Part shown: positions 25,046 through 33,445 of the stretch, one piece after another | How the letters are laid out: every line of letters begins with the position of its first letter | How positions within the stretch are numbered: the first letter of the stretch is position 1 | Source: Amycolatopsis rubida | Lineage (GTDB): Bacteria; Actinomycetota; Actinomycetes; Mycobacteriales; Pseudonocardiaceae | Direction: 5' to 3' | Assembly (NCBI RefSeq): GCF_900115345.1 | Contig: NZ_FOWC01000018.1 | Location: forward strand, 102,021 to 166,020 | Length of the DNA stretch: 64,000 nt | Program-made: the position numbers and the translations under genes | Notes under the pieces: model-generated | The model's input: the letters and a program-made list of their open reading frames with translations, nothing else | Told to the model about the DNA's origin: nothing | The model's database searches: none

Positions 25046-25366
25046 ATGAGTGACGAAGACGGCTACACGGGCGCGGCGACGCTGGTCGTCGACGGCGCGG
25101 AAATCGCCGCGGACGTCGATCTGCGCGGCTATTTCCAGCCGATCGACGGTTACTACCACTGGTACGGCCGCGTCGCCGCGGACCCGAAGCTGGCCGAAGC
25201 GGTCGGCGGGCGCAAGAAGGCGTGCGAGGTGCGGGTCGGCGAGCACACCGCCGAGGGCGAGCTGTCCGATCCGGACCCGTGGGGCCGCTACCGGCTCACC
25301 GGAACGTCCACGCCGCCGTTCTCGGTCCCGAAAACCCTGGCCGAGGTCGAAGAAGCCACTGCCTGA
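25046..25366 (+). CDS. DUF4873 domain-containing protein
   Basis: 106 residues from an ATG at 25046 (AGAGGA ten bases upstream). Family features: GYTGAATLVVDG at the start, DLRGYFQPIDGYYHWYGR in the middle, WGRYRLTGTSTPPF near the end. DUF4873 often appears as the C-terminal domain of flavin monooxygenases or as a stand-alone protein beside TetR regulators; no activity is known. A convergent hairpin at 25384 follows. Confidence 0.82.
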   Translation: MSDEDGYTGAATLVVDGAEIAADVDLRGYFQPIDGYYHWYGRVAADPKLAEAVGGRKKACEVRVGEHTAEGELSDPDPWGRYRLTGTSTPPFSVPKTLAEVEEATA

Positions 25367-25383
25367 CCGGACCCCGGAAAGCT

Positions 25384-25430
25384 GTGAAGGGCCCCTTGAA
25401 GGAATCTGATTCCTTCAAGGGGCCCTTCAC
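25384..25430. terminator. hairpin family A, copy 2, between convergent genes
   Basis: Perfect 23-bp arms (outer part GTGAAGGGCCCCTTGAAGG) around a single central T. It lies between the stops of the DUF4873 (25366) and DUF3107 (25452) genes, so it could serve as a two-way terminator. Confidence 0.8.
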
Positions 25431-25451
25431 GGACTTTGCAGCTCGGCCGGA

Positions 25452-25682
25452 TCAGTCGCCGACGCCGAACCCGACCTTGCGGACGTCGGACGGGGCGATC
25501 TCGACGTACGCGATGCGGTCGGACGGGACCAGGTACTTGCGGCCCTTCTCGTCGTTGAGGCGGAAGAGCCCGTCACCGGCCGTCAGCGCCTCGGCGACCA
25601 GTTTCTCCACCTCTTCGGGAGTCTGGCCACTGGACACCACCAGCTCGCGCGGCGTGTCCTTGATGCCGATCTTGACCTCCAC
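25452..25682 (-). CDS. DUF3107 protein (TB9.4/Rv3208A-like)
   Basis: 76 residues from a GTG with GGAGG six bases upstream. It begins MEVKIGIKDTPRELVV and ends EIAPSDVRKVGFG, with VEKLVAEAL and KYLVPSDRIAYVEI between. Length and sequence match the small DUF3107 proteins such as TB9.4, an ESX-independent T-cell antigen of mycobacteria with no assigned activity. The gene stands near the ferritin-like and rhlE genes as in mycobacteria. Confidence 0.85.
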   Translation of the reverse strand: MEVKIGIKDTPRELVVSSGQTPEEVEKLVAEALTAGDGLFRLNDEKGRKYLVPSDRIAYVEIAPSDVRKVGFGVGD

Positions 25683-25785
25683 GTGGGACCTCCGCTGGAA
25701 ACTCGTTGTGACTACGCCCGGCAAGGCTAACCGAAGCGGGCCGACGCGGTGGCGTGCGACCAGAAGGTGACTCGCGACCACTCGC

Positions 25786-26484
25786 TCAGCCCAGCCCCAG
25801 CGCCTGCATGCGCTTGGTGTGCCCTTGCTGCAACCGGCGGAACAACGCGCCGATTCCCGCGAGATCGCCGGACCCGGCGACGATCAGTTCGGCCAGGCCG
25901 TCGCGTTCGGCCACCACGTACTGCGCCTGGGTGAGCGCCTCGCCGAGCAGCCGGCGGCCCCACAGCGCGAGCTTGTCGCGGGCCTTCGGATCGGCTTTGA
26001 TCCCGGCCGCGACTTCGCGTTCGGCGAACGCCGAATGCCCGGTGTCGGCGAGCACGGTCAGCACCAGGTCCTTGGTCTCCGGGTCGAGCCAGTTGGCGAT
26101 CTCGCGGTACAGATCGGCCGCGAGCCCGTCCCCGACATATGCCTTGACCAGCGATTCCAGCCACGACTTCGGCCGGGTGGAGCCGTGCCAGGCGTCCACC
26201 TGCGACACGAACGGAGCCATCGCGTCCTCGACCGCGACGCCGTTCGCGGCCAGGTGCTTCGAGAGCAGATCGAGGTGCCCGATCTCAGCGGACGCCATCG
26301 AGGCGAGCGCGGCGCGGCCGGCGAGCGTCGGCGCGCTGCGGGCGTCCTCGGCCATCCGGTCGAACGCGGACAGCTCCAGGTAGGCGATCACGCCGAGCAG
26401 GTCGACGACGCCTTCGCTGATCGCGGATGAAGAGGAGGCGGGCGCTGCGGTCTCTGCTGGCCTGGCTTCGGCGGGGTCGGTCAC
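25786..26484 (-). CDS. ferritin-like fold protein (Rv3210c-like)
   Basis: 232 residues from a GTG at 26484. Four-helix ferritin-like region with metal-ligand-type residues: LGVIAYLELSAFDRMAEDA near 30-48, ASMASAEIGHLDLL near 60-73 (E..H), and LADTGHSAFAEREV near 145. A flexible Ala/Ser N-terminus precedes it. Relatives include tRNA-hydroxylase (MiaE)-like and rubrerythrin-like proteins, but the function of this actinobacterial branch is not established. Its position opposite rhlE matches Rv3210c/Rv3211 of mycobacteria. Confidence 0.75.
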   Translation of the reverse strand: MTDPAEARPAETAAPASSSSAISEGVVDLLGVIAYLELSAFDRMAEDARSAPTLAGRAALASMASAEIGHLDLLSKHLAANGVAVEDAMAPFVSQVDAWHGSTRPKSWLESLVKAYVGDGLAADLYREIANWLDPETKDLVLTVLADTGHSAFAEREVAAGIKADPKARDKLALWGRRLLGEALTQAQYVVAERDGLAELIVAGSGDLAGIGALFRRLQQGHTKRMQALGLG

Positions 26485-26811
26485 GGCGACGAGGGTATCG
26501 CCGAACCGCAGGCCCGCGCCGTGAAGAGACCGATCCCACGCCGCGCGGCCGCTCCCGGTATTCCCCGGAAAACACCTGACCAGGTACAGTGGGGTCGGAT
26601 AAACAGAAGCTTCGCCGCGCCGGACCGCCTTTTTTCGAGGGACCCAGGAGCGGCGGGAACCAGGCGAACGGCCGGTGCCACCAGGGCGGCCGGGGTTCGC
26701 CGCAAGTGTGCGTGCACGCCTCCCAGCGGCATTCCCGGGAGGGCGGCTCCGGCGCCACAGGCCTCCGCAGACGAGGTCGCGGCGTGAGTCAGGCCCCCGG
26801 TCGAGTGTCGA
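26485..26811 (+). promoter_or_regulatory. promoter and long leader region of the rhlE gene
   Basis: 327 bp without a supported gene, between divergent starts. TACAGT at 26585-26590 could be a -10 element, with TTCCCC 18 bp before it as a poor -35. That would leave a leader of about 215 nt rich in GC stems (for example CCCGGGAGGGCGGC near 26740). Long leaders are common for cold-shock RNA helicase genes. No defined riboswitch class is recognised. Confidence 0.35.
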
Positions 26812-28572
26812 GTGACAACCGGCCTGTGCGCGCTGGTCACGAGAGAGGCGATCACCCTGACCGCAGAACAGTCCACAACCGAACAGACCGAAATCGTGCA
26901 GGCCACCGCCGCCGTCGCTCTTGAGCACAGCGAAAACGGACCGGCCGCGCTGGACACGTCGCACCCGCTTCAGGCCGGTGCCCCGGTGACCGAAGAGGCG
27001 CCGACGTTCGAGTCCTTCGGTGTGAAGCCGGAAATCGTCAAAGCGCTCGCCGAAGCGGGCATCGAGCACACGTTCGCCATCCAGGCGCTCACCCTGCCGC
27101 TGGCCATGGCCGGCGACGACCTCATCGGTCAGGCCCGCACCGGCATGGGCAAGACGCTCGGCTTCGGCGTCCCGCTGCTGCACCGCGTGCAGGTGCCCGG
27201 CGACGGCACCCCGCAGGTGCTGGTCGTGGTGCCCACGCGCGAGCTGTGCATCCAGGTCGCGAACGACCTGAAGGGCGCCGGGAAGCACCTCGGCATCCGC
27301 ACGCTGGCGATCTACGGCGGGCGGCCGTACGAGCCGCAGATCGAGGCGCTGCGCAAGGGCGTCGACGTCGTCATCGGCACGCCGGGCCGTCTCCTCGACC
27401 TGGCCGAGCAGCAGCACCTGGTGCTGGGCAAGATCCGCGGGCTCGTCCTCGACGAGGCCGACGAGATGCTGGACCTCGGCTTCCTGCCGGACATCGAGCG
27501 GATCCTGCGGATGGTGCCGGACGAGCGGCAGACGATGCTGTTCTCCGCGACGATGCCGGGCCCGATCATCACGCTCGCGCGGACGTTCCTGAACCAGCCC
27601 ACGCACATCCGCGCCGAGGAGAACGACGCGGGCGCGATCCACGAGCGCACGGCGCAGTTCGTCTACCGGGCGCACTCGATGGACAAGACGGAGCTGATCG
27701 CGCGGGCGCTGCAGGCCGAGGACCGCGGGCTCACGATGATCTTCAGCCGCACCAAGCGCACCGCCCAGAAGATCGCCGACGACCTGGTGGAACGCGGTTT
27801 TGCCGCGGCCGCGGTGCACGGCGACCTCGGTCAGGGCGCGCGTGAGCAGGCGCTGCGCGCGTTCCGCTCGGGCAAGGTCGACGTCCTGGTAGCCACGGAC
27901 GTCGCGGCGCGCGGCATCGACATCGACGACGTCACGCACGTGATCAACTACCAGTGCCCGGAGGACGAGAAGACCTACGTGCACCGCATCGGCCGCACCG
28001 GCCGCGCGGGCCGCACGGGTGTCGCGGTCACTCTCGTCGACTGGGACGAGGAACCGCGCTGGAAGCTGATCTCGGACACGCTGAACCTCGACCTGGCGGA
28101 GCCGGTGGAGACGTACTCGTCGTCCCCGCACCTGTACAGCGACCTGGGCATTCCGGAGGGCACGAAGGGCCGCCTGCCGCTGTCGAAGCGCACGCGAGCC
28201 GGCCTGTCCGCCGAGAAGGAAGAGGACCTGGGCGGCAAACGCCGCGGCCGCCGCGGTTCTTCCGGGCCTTCCTCGCCTCCTTCGGAAGAGGAAGCCCCGC
28301 GCAAGCGCAACCGCGCCCCGCGCAAGCGGACCCGCGGCGGTGCCCGCTCCGAAGCCGCTGACGCCGGTTCGGCTGCCGCGGACCAGCAGGAAGACCGCCC
28401 CCGGACCCGCCGCCGCACCCGCTCGGGAGCCGACGCGACCGGCCCGGCGACCTCCGCAGGCAACGCCACCCCCGCGACGACGTCCGACTCCGGAGAGACC
28501 GGAGACCGCCCGGCACGCCGCCGCCGTCGCCGCCGCCCGTCCGCATCTGATACACCTGCGTCGGCAGACTGA
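26812..28572 (+). CDS. rhlE: DEAD-box RNA helicase (RhlE type)
   Basis: 586 residues if started at GTG 26812; the first 60 residues are low-complexity and the true start is uncertain. Helicase motifs in order: ARTGMGKT (motif I), VVPTREL (Ia), GTPGRLLDL (Ib), VLDEADEMLDLGF (II), LFSATMP (III), VATDVAARGIDI (V) and HRIGRTGRAGR (VI). After the core, about 150 residues are disordered and rich in Arg, Ser, Pro and Ala, ending in RRRRRRRPS, likely an RNA-binding tail. It unwinds structured RNA in ribosome assembly or decay. Mycobacterial rhlE (Rv3211) has the same neighbours. Confidence 0.92.
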   Translation: MTTGLCALVTREAITLTAEQSTTEQTEIVQATAAVALEHSENGPAALDTSHPLQAGAPVTEEAPTFESFGVKPEIVKALAEAGIEHTFAIQALTLPLAMAGDDLIGQARTGMGKTLGFGVPLLHRVQVPGDGTPQVLVVVPTRELCIQVANDLKGAGKHLGIRTLAIYGGRPYEPQIEALRKGVDVVIGTPGRLLDLAEQQHLVLGKIRGLVLDEADEMLDLGFLPDIERILRMVPDERQTMLFSATMPGPIITLARTFLNQPTHIRAEENDAGAIHERTAQFVYRAHSMDKTELIARALQAEDRGLTMIFSRTKRTAQKIADDLVERGFAAAAVHGDLGQGAREQALRAFRSGKVDVLVATDVAARGIDIDDVTHVINYQCPEDEKTYVHRIGRTGRAGRTGVAVTLVDWDEEPRWKLISDTLNLDLAEPVETYSSSPHLYSDLGIPEGTKGRLPLSKRTRAGLSAEKEEDLGGKRRGRRGSSGPSSPPSEEEAPRKRNRAPRKRTRGGARSEAADAGSAAADQQEDRPRTRRRTRSGADATGPATSAGNATPATTSDSGETGDRPARRRRRRRPSASDTPASAD

Positions 28573-28595
28573 GCGACACACCGGGAGTCAGTTAC

Positions 28596-30671
28596 GTGAA
28601 CGACCACGGGAACGGCACCGACGAAACGCCCCCCGAACCCGGATCGAACGTAGCGGGCACTCCCGCGAATCCCGACGAACGCCCCCGGCCGGATATTCCG
28701 GCCGGGGAGCGTGTCTCGGACGAGGGTGCTGCGGGGGTTGAACCGCGCGAGTCACCTTCCGCTGACCGGCGCACGGTCCCGCCGTCCGCGGACTCCACTG
28801 CAGCGGCCCTTGGCTCTGCCGGAACCACTCCGGGCCCGCAGGCCGCAGATTCGGCCGCGCCAGCCGACGAAGAATCTTCCGCCGAGCACCACCGGCCCAC
28901 CTCTGCCGGAACTGCTCCGGACTCGCAGACCGCAGACCCCGCCGCGCCAGCCGACGAAGAATCTTCCGCCGAGCACCACCGGCCCACCTCCTCCGACTCC
29001 GCCGGAACCGCTCCGGGCCCGGAGGCCGCAGACTCCGTCGCGCCAGCCGACGAAGAATCTCCCGCCGAGCACCACCGGCCCACCACCTCCGACTCCGCCC
29101 GAACCACTCCGGACCCACAGACCGCAGACCCCGTCGCGCCAGCCGCCGAAGAAGGTTCCGAGCCCCGCAGAGCCTCCGCGGGATCGACCGCAGCAGCCCT
29201 CGGCTCTGCCGGAAGCACGCCCGCCGCTCCGGGTCCGCAGGCCGGAAACCCGGCCGCGCCAGCCGCGGACAGAGCTTCCGCCGCAGGCGCCCACGCCGCG
29301 ATCCCACCGGTTACCCCCGAGGAACAAACCGGCCCGATCGCGCGCGTCACCGATGAACCCGCCGGGGTCAGCAGCACCCCCGCCCAGCCCTACGGTTCCG
29401 AAAACCTCCTCCCCCGTCCGCCCGTCGCCGCGGATTCCCTTGCACCGCCGGGGAAAGCCCGTCGCTCGCCGTGGAACCGGGGGCGGGATCGGCTGATCGC
29501 GGGGGCGATCGTCGTCGTGGTCGCGGTGGTCGCCGCGATCGTCGCCGTGAACAGCGACAATCTGCACACCAGCCGCGCGCTGGCGGATCCGCCGCACGCC
29601 CTCCCCACGCCGCCGACCTCCGTGCCCGGGTCGATGACGCAGCTGTGGCAGGCCCCGAGTTCCGCGACGCCGATCCCGATCGGGCAGGCCGACACCGTCA
29701 CCACCGCGGACGGCAGCGAGGTCGCCGGCCGCGATCCGCTCACCGGGCAGATCCGCTGGCACTACACCCGCGAAAACCTGCAACTGTGCACTGTGGACAC
29801 TGCATGGGGCCGGGTGAACGCGGTGTACCACAAGACCATGGGCTGCAGCGAGGTCACTCAGCTCGACCCCGCCACCGGCCGCATCACCGCTCAGCGCAAC
29901 GGCGACGCCGAACTGGGCACCCGTCTGGTCAACGACGGCAGCCACGTCACGACGACCGGCAAACATCTCCTCGACACGTGGCGCGACGACCTCGTGAAGA
30001 GCATGGAGTACGGCAAAGTCCCGTTCCTGCAAAACGCGAACAAGCAACCCCGCCCCGACTGCACCTACGGAACGGTAGCAGCGGCCGCCGACAAAATCGG
30101 CGTGATCGAACGTTGCCCCGGCGACCGCACGGACCGCCTGACCGTCTACAAGGCAACCGCCGAGCACGAGGACGAACCGAAGGTCACCTACACCGCCCTG
30201 CTGGCCGGCAAGCGGGCCCGCGTCATCGCGATGTCAGGCGACCTCACCGGCGTGTTGCTGCCAGACCAGAAGCTCTACGTCGTCTACGGCGCGGACGGTT
30301 CGCAAAAAGCCGCCTACCCCATGGACCTTCCCGCTGCGGACACCGCGAACGATCCAGTCGGCGGCACCGAGGCCACAACCCGCACCGCCGCGGGGATCTA
30401 CTGGTACAGCGGCTCCAAAACCGTTGCCCTGTCCCGAGACGACCTGTCTCCGCGCTGGAGCCTGGACGGCACGCTCGGCCCAGGAATCACCTTCGCGACC
30501 CAGTTGGTAGTGCCCATCCGCGGCGGCCTGGCGGTACTGAACGAAATGAACGGCGCAACGCTGCGCACAGTCGGCATCGACCGCGGTGCCTACACCGGCC
30601 CCGTCCGCCTCACCGCGCTAGGCCCGGTACTGCTGGAACAACGCGGCCCGACCCTAGCCGCCCTGCGCTGA
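28596..30671 (+). CDS. membrane-anchored beta-propeller-like protein with repeat-rich N-terminus (Rv3212-like)
   Basis: 691 residues from a GTG 23 bp after the rhlE stop. Residues 1-285 are a disordered Pro/Glu/Ser/Ala region with three imperfect copies of PADEESSAEHHRPTS (DNA near 28861, 28948 and 29044). One membrane helix (LIAGAIVVVVAVVAAIVAVN) follows near 300. The remaining 360 residues are extracytoplasmic and beta-rich, with PQQ/WD-like blades (ADGSEVAGRDPLTGQIRWHY). The mycobacterial neighbour of rhlE, Rv3212, has a similar layout. It may sense or scaffold at the envelope; no catalytic residues are seen. Confidence 0.72.
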   Translation: MNDHGNGTDETPPEPGSNVAGTPANPDERPRPDIPAGERVSDEGAAGVEPRESPSADRRTVPPSADSTAAALGSAGTTPGPQAADSAAPADEESSAEHHRPTSAGTAPDSQTADPAAPADEESSAEHHRPTSSDSAGTAPGPEAADSVAPADEESPAEHHRPTTSDSARTTPDPQTADPVAPAAEEGSEPRRASAGSTAAALGSAGSTPAAPGPQAGNPAAPAADRASAAGAHAAIPPVTPEEQTGPIARVTDEPAGVSSTPAQPYGSENLLPRPPVAADSLAPPGKARRSPWNRGRDRLIAGAIVVVVAVVAAIVAVNSDNLHTSRALADPPHALPTPPTSVPGSMTQLWQAPSSATPIPIGQADTVTTADGSEVAGRDPLTGQIRWHYTRENLQLCTVDTAWGRVNAVYHKTMGCSEVTQLDPATGRITAQRNGDAELGTRLVNDGSHVTTTGKHLLDTWRDDLVKSMEYGKVPFLQNANKQPRPDCTYGTVAAAADKIGVIERCPGDRTDRLTVYKATAEHEDEPKVTYTALLAGKRARVIAMSGDLTGVLLPDQKLYVVYGADGSQKAAYPMDLPAADTANDPVGGTEATTRTAAGIYWYSGSKTVALSRDDLSPRWSLDGTLGPGITFATQLVVPIRGGLAVLNEMNGATLRTVGIDRGAYTGPVRLTALGPVLLEQRGPTLAALR

Positions 30672-30677
30672 CAGTCC

Positions 30678-31859
30678 TCAGAACCACCACAACAGGCTGA
30701 ACGCCACACCCGCGACGACCAGCACCCCAACCCCCGCACCGACTGCCGCTTTCCCGACGCGGCGGTCGGCAACCCGTTGCAGCACTAGCGCGATCACCGC
30801 GGCGACGGAATGCCCGACCAGTTTGAGCGGGCCCGGCCCGGATGCACCGTTGACGAGGCACAACACGCCCACCACGAGCACCCCGACGGCCAGGACTGCC
30901 AGTCCCGCGGCGACCGACCCGGTGAACCCGCGCCACCACCGCCCACGGGGCTTCCGCCTGGCTGACGATTCATGACGCTCTGGCACCGCTTGACCTGATG
31001 CTTCATCACCGTCGGCCGCGCTGTCCGGCAGGACCGAATCATGGATAACCGCATCCTCGCCAGGTGCAAGACCAGCAGCGGCGGTTGAGTCATGGACGAC
31101 CTCGACCGCGGCGCTGTCGTCCGTCGCTGAACTCGCCGAGGCCATCGCGGTGCGCTTCGCCGCAAGACCAGCCAGGGCACAATCCTCCGCCGCGACCTCA
31201 CTGCTCACTGCCGTACCCTCACGCCCATCGTGCGACGTCGCCGCACTGCGCACGTTCCGATCCCCCGCTGCGGCACCACTGCCCAATGCCGCACCATCGC
31301 GTCCACCATGCGACGCCGCAGCACCACGCACCTTCCGATCCCCCGCCGCGGCACCACTGCCCAATGCCGCACCATCGCGTCCACCATGCGACGCCGCAGC
31401 ACCACGCACCTTCCGATCCCCCGCCGCGGCACCACTGCCCAATGCCGCACCATCGCGTCCACCATGCGACGCCGCAGCACCACGCACCTTCCGATCCCCC
31501 GCCGCGGCACCACTGCCCAATGCCACACCATCACCCCCACCATGCGACGCCGCAGCACCACGCACCTTCCGATCCCCCACCGCGGCACCACTGCCCAATG
31601 CCACACCATCACCCCCACCATGCGACGCCGCAGCACCACGCACCTCCCGGTCCCCCGCCGCATCGACAGCGCGAGAACTGGCGTCCTTGGCACGACGGCC
31701 GTCGCGAACCCCGCCAGGTTCCGCAGCAAAATTCGTCGCCACAGCGGCAGAATCCTTCCTCGCTACGCCGTGCGCACCCGACCCGTCACCAGCAACACCA
31801 CGCCCCCGCGCACCAGCTGGCCCACCACGGGCCGTTTCCTCACTGTCCGGTGACGCCAC
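30678..31859 (-). CDS. repeat-containing protein with C-terminal membrane helices
   Basis: 393 residues from the GTG at 31859 (other in-frame starts at 31916 and 31976 would overlap the nuclease gene). The middle consists of 26-residue repeats of the type GDRKVRGAAASHGGRDGAAL, predicted disordered. The last 85 residues hold two or three membrane segments (AAGLAVLAVGVLVVGVLCLV, VAAVIALVLQRVA, VGVLVVAGVAFSLLWWF). The C-terminal part looks like a small conserved actinobacterial membrane protein that has gained a long repeat-bearing N-terminus. Function unknown. Convergent with the gene ending at 30671. Confidence 0.6.
   Translation of the reverse strand: MASPDSEETARGGPAGARGRGVAGDGSGAHGVARKDSAAVATNFAAEPGGVRDGRRAKDASSRAVDAAGDREVRGAAASHGGGDGVALGSGAAVGDRKVRGAAASHGGGDGVALGSGAAAGDRKVRGAAASHGGRDGAALGSGAAAGDRKVRGAAASHGGRDGAALGSGAAAGDRKVRGAAASHGGRDGAALGSGAAAGDRNVRSAATSHDGREGTAVSSEVAAEDCALAGLAAKRTAMASASSATDDSAAVEVVHDSTAAAGLAPGEDAVIHDSVLPDSAADGDEASGQAVPERHESSARRKPRGRWWRGFTGSVAAGLAVLAVGVLVVGVLCLVNGASGPGPLKLVGHSVAAVIALVLQRVADRRVGKAAVGAGVGVLVVAGVAFSLLWWF
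31261..31650. repeat. five tandem 78-bp repeats inside a coding region
   Basis: Unit starts at 31261, 31339, 31417, 31495 and 31573, each beginning TCCCCC. Internal units are nearly identical, the outer ones slightly diverged, and partial units flank both sides. 78 bp equals 26 codons, so copy-number change keeps the frame of the minus-strand gene. Confidence 0.92.
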
Positions 31860-31894
31860 GATCCTCGGGTCCAATCCACATCTCGGGAAATCCC

Positions 31895-32755
31895 CTACGG
31901 CGCAAGCAAATCCCATGGTTGCGCGGCAGGAGCTGTCTGCTGTCCCGCCACGCAGCTCGGGCGGAAGTCGCACCATGCGCAGCGGCGGTCGGGGCGGGCG
32001 GGGAACAACGTGTCTCCGTCGCCGCCCGCGTCAAGGGTATCTGCTGCCAACCGCACATCGCCCGCGGTCTGCTCGGCGCGTTCCAGGTGCCGCTTCAAGG
32101 TTTCCGGGGTGTGTTCCGCCGCGGCGATCGTGCCGGACGGCAAATGGTGCAGCTCGACCTTCGTGCACGGCATGCGCAAGGTGCGCCTGGCCGCCACGGC
32201 GTACATCGCCAGCGCTTGCGACGCGCGGGCCTCATGGTCGTCCGGGGCTCGGCGGCCGGTTTTGTAGTCCACGATCACCAGTTCGCCGCCGCGCTGGTCG
32301 ATGCGGTCGGCTCGGCCTTCGATGATCATCGTCGGGCGGCCGCCGGTCGTGCTGACCGGGGCGGAAACCCAGCGTTCCAGGCCGACCGGGTCGTCGCTGA
32401 CGTCGTTGTCCGCTACGTACTCCGCGACCCAGCCTTTCGCGCGCGCACGGTAGCGCGCGGCCTGGTCGTCGTCGGCGAAACCGGCGTCCTTCCAGTGCTC
32501 GGACACCAGCGCGATCCCGCGCTGCGGCGTCCGTTTCGCCACCGGCAGGTCGAAAAGCGCCCGCAAGGCGTTGTGCACCACCGCGCCCAGCGTGCTGTGC
32601 GCCCACGGCCCGGTGCGCTTCGGCGTCGGCCGGTCGAGATAAGCCAGCCGGTACCGGCGCGGGCAATCGTCAAAGGTGCTCAGCCGCGCCGGCGACACCT
32701 TGGTGAGCCGCTGCGGTTGCTCGACGCCGAAGTCGAACCCCATCTGTTCTTTCAC
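31895..32755 (-). CDS. RecB-family PD-(D/E)XK nuclease with iron-sulfur cysteines
   Basis: 286 residues from the GTG at 32755, which follows GGAAGGGGG; an ATG at 32770 is less favoured. A cysteine near the N-terminus (FDDCPRRYRLAYL) pairs with a C-terminal cluster CAWCDFRPSC, the Cas4/AddB-type four-cysteine iron-sulfur arrangement. Nuclease motifs: HNALRAL, GRADRIDQRGGELVIVDYKTG (split acidic and DYKTG), then QALAMYA. The protein is a stand-alone nuclease domain, with no helicase. It probably acts in DNA repair. Its gene follows marC on the same strand. Confidence 0.88.
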   Translation of the reverse strand: MKEQMGFDFGVEQPQRLTKVSPARLSTFDDCPRRYRLAYLDRPTPKRTGPWAHSTLGAVVHNALRALFDLPVAKRTPQRGIALVSEHWKDAGFADDDQAARYRARAKGWVAEYVADNDVSDDPVGLERWVSAPVSTTGGRPTMIIEGRADRIDQRGGELVIVDYKTGRRAPDDHEARASQALAMYAVAARRTLRMPCTKVELHHLPSGTIAAAEHTPETLKRHLERAEQTAGDVRLAADTLDAGGDGDTLFPARPDRRCAWCDFRPSCVAGQQTAPAAQPWDLLAP

Positions 32756-32814
32756 GCCGCCCCCTTCCATCGACGCCCACGCTACGCACCCCCACCGACA
32801 CTTTCCGGCGTGGG

Positions 32815-33444
32815 CTAGCCGCCCGCGATGAAGCCCTGCACCGAATTCGCGACCAGTTCGACCGCGATCGCGGCGAGCAGCAGGCCGGCGATCTTCGCCA
32901 GGAGCGTGATGCCGCTTTCCTTGATCAGCCGGATGACCACCCCGGAGAAGCGCATGCAGGTGTACAGCACGAAATGCACGGTCAGAATCGCCAGTGCCAG
33001 CGCGATGTACGCGCCCACCCGGCCGTCGGCCTGCCGGACGAACACGATGGTCGCCGCGATCGCGCCGGGACCGGCCAGCAGGGGCGTGCCGAGCGGAACG
33101 AGGGCGACGTTGACATCCTCGGCCGCCTCGGGCTCGTTGCTGCCCGCGTTGCCGGTGAGCAACTGCAGCGCGATCAGCAACAGCAGCAAGCCGCCCGCAC
33201 CCTGCAGCGCCGGGATGCCGATGCCCAGATACGCCAGGATCGCCTGCCCGGCCACCGCGAACAGCGAGATGACCAGCAGCGACACCAGCACCGCCTGCCG
33301 GGCCGCTTTCACCCGCGTCGCCATCGGTTTGCGGCCGACCAGGCTCAGGAACACCGGCACCGTGCCCGGCGGGTCCATGATCACGACGAGGGTGATCGTC
33401 GCGCTCATGAAGAGCTTCGCGTCGAAGAAATCCGAGACGGCCAT
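32815..33444 (-). CDS. MarC-family integral membrane protein
   Basis: 209 residues with six hydrophobic segments and the family start FMSATITLVVIMDPPGTVPVFLSL. Also characteristic are LAYLGIGIPALQGAGGLLLL and the repeat-like PLGTPLLAGPGAIAATIV. MarC/NAAT proteins are six-helix membrane proteins of unclear transport role; early links to antibiotic resistance were not confirmed. It starts one base after the PHP gene stop, so the two are co-transcribed. Confidence 0.9.
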   Translation of the reverse strand: MAVSDFFDAKLFMSATITLVVIMDPPGTVPVFLSLVGRKPMATRVKAARQAVLVSLLVISLFAVAGQAILAYLGIGIPALQGAGGLLLLLIALQLLTGNAGSNEPEAAEDVNVALVPLGTPLLAGPGAIAATIVFVRQADGRVGAYIALALAILTVHFVLYTCMRFSGVVIRLIKESGITLLAKIAGLLLAAIAVELVANSVQGFIAGG

Positions 33445-33445
33445 C

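Noticed and set aside
31230..31853. CRISPR-like array at the 78-bp repeats
   Set aside because: Units are 78 bp with no unique spacers, direct and in frame with the minus-strand gene; there are no cas genes.
31064..32818. Rightward His/Pro-rich open frames over the repeats
   Set aside because: They are antisense to the repeat protein and the RecB-type nuclease; the nuclease motifs on the minus strand are clear.
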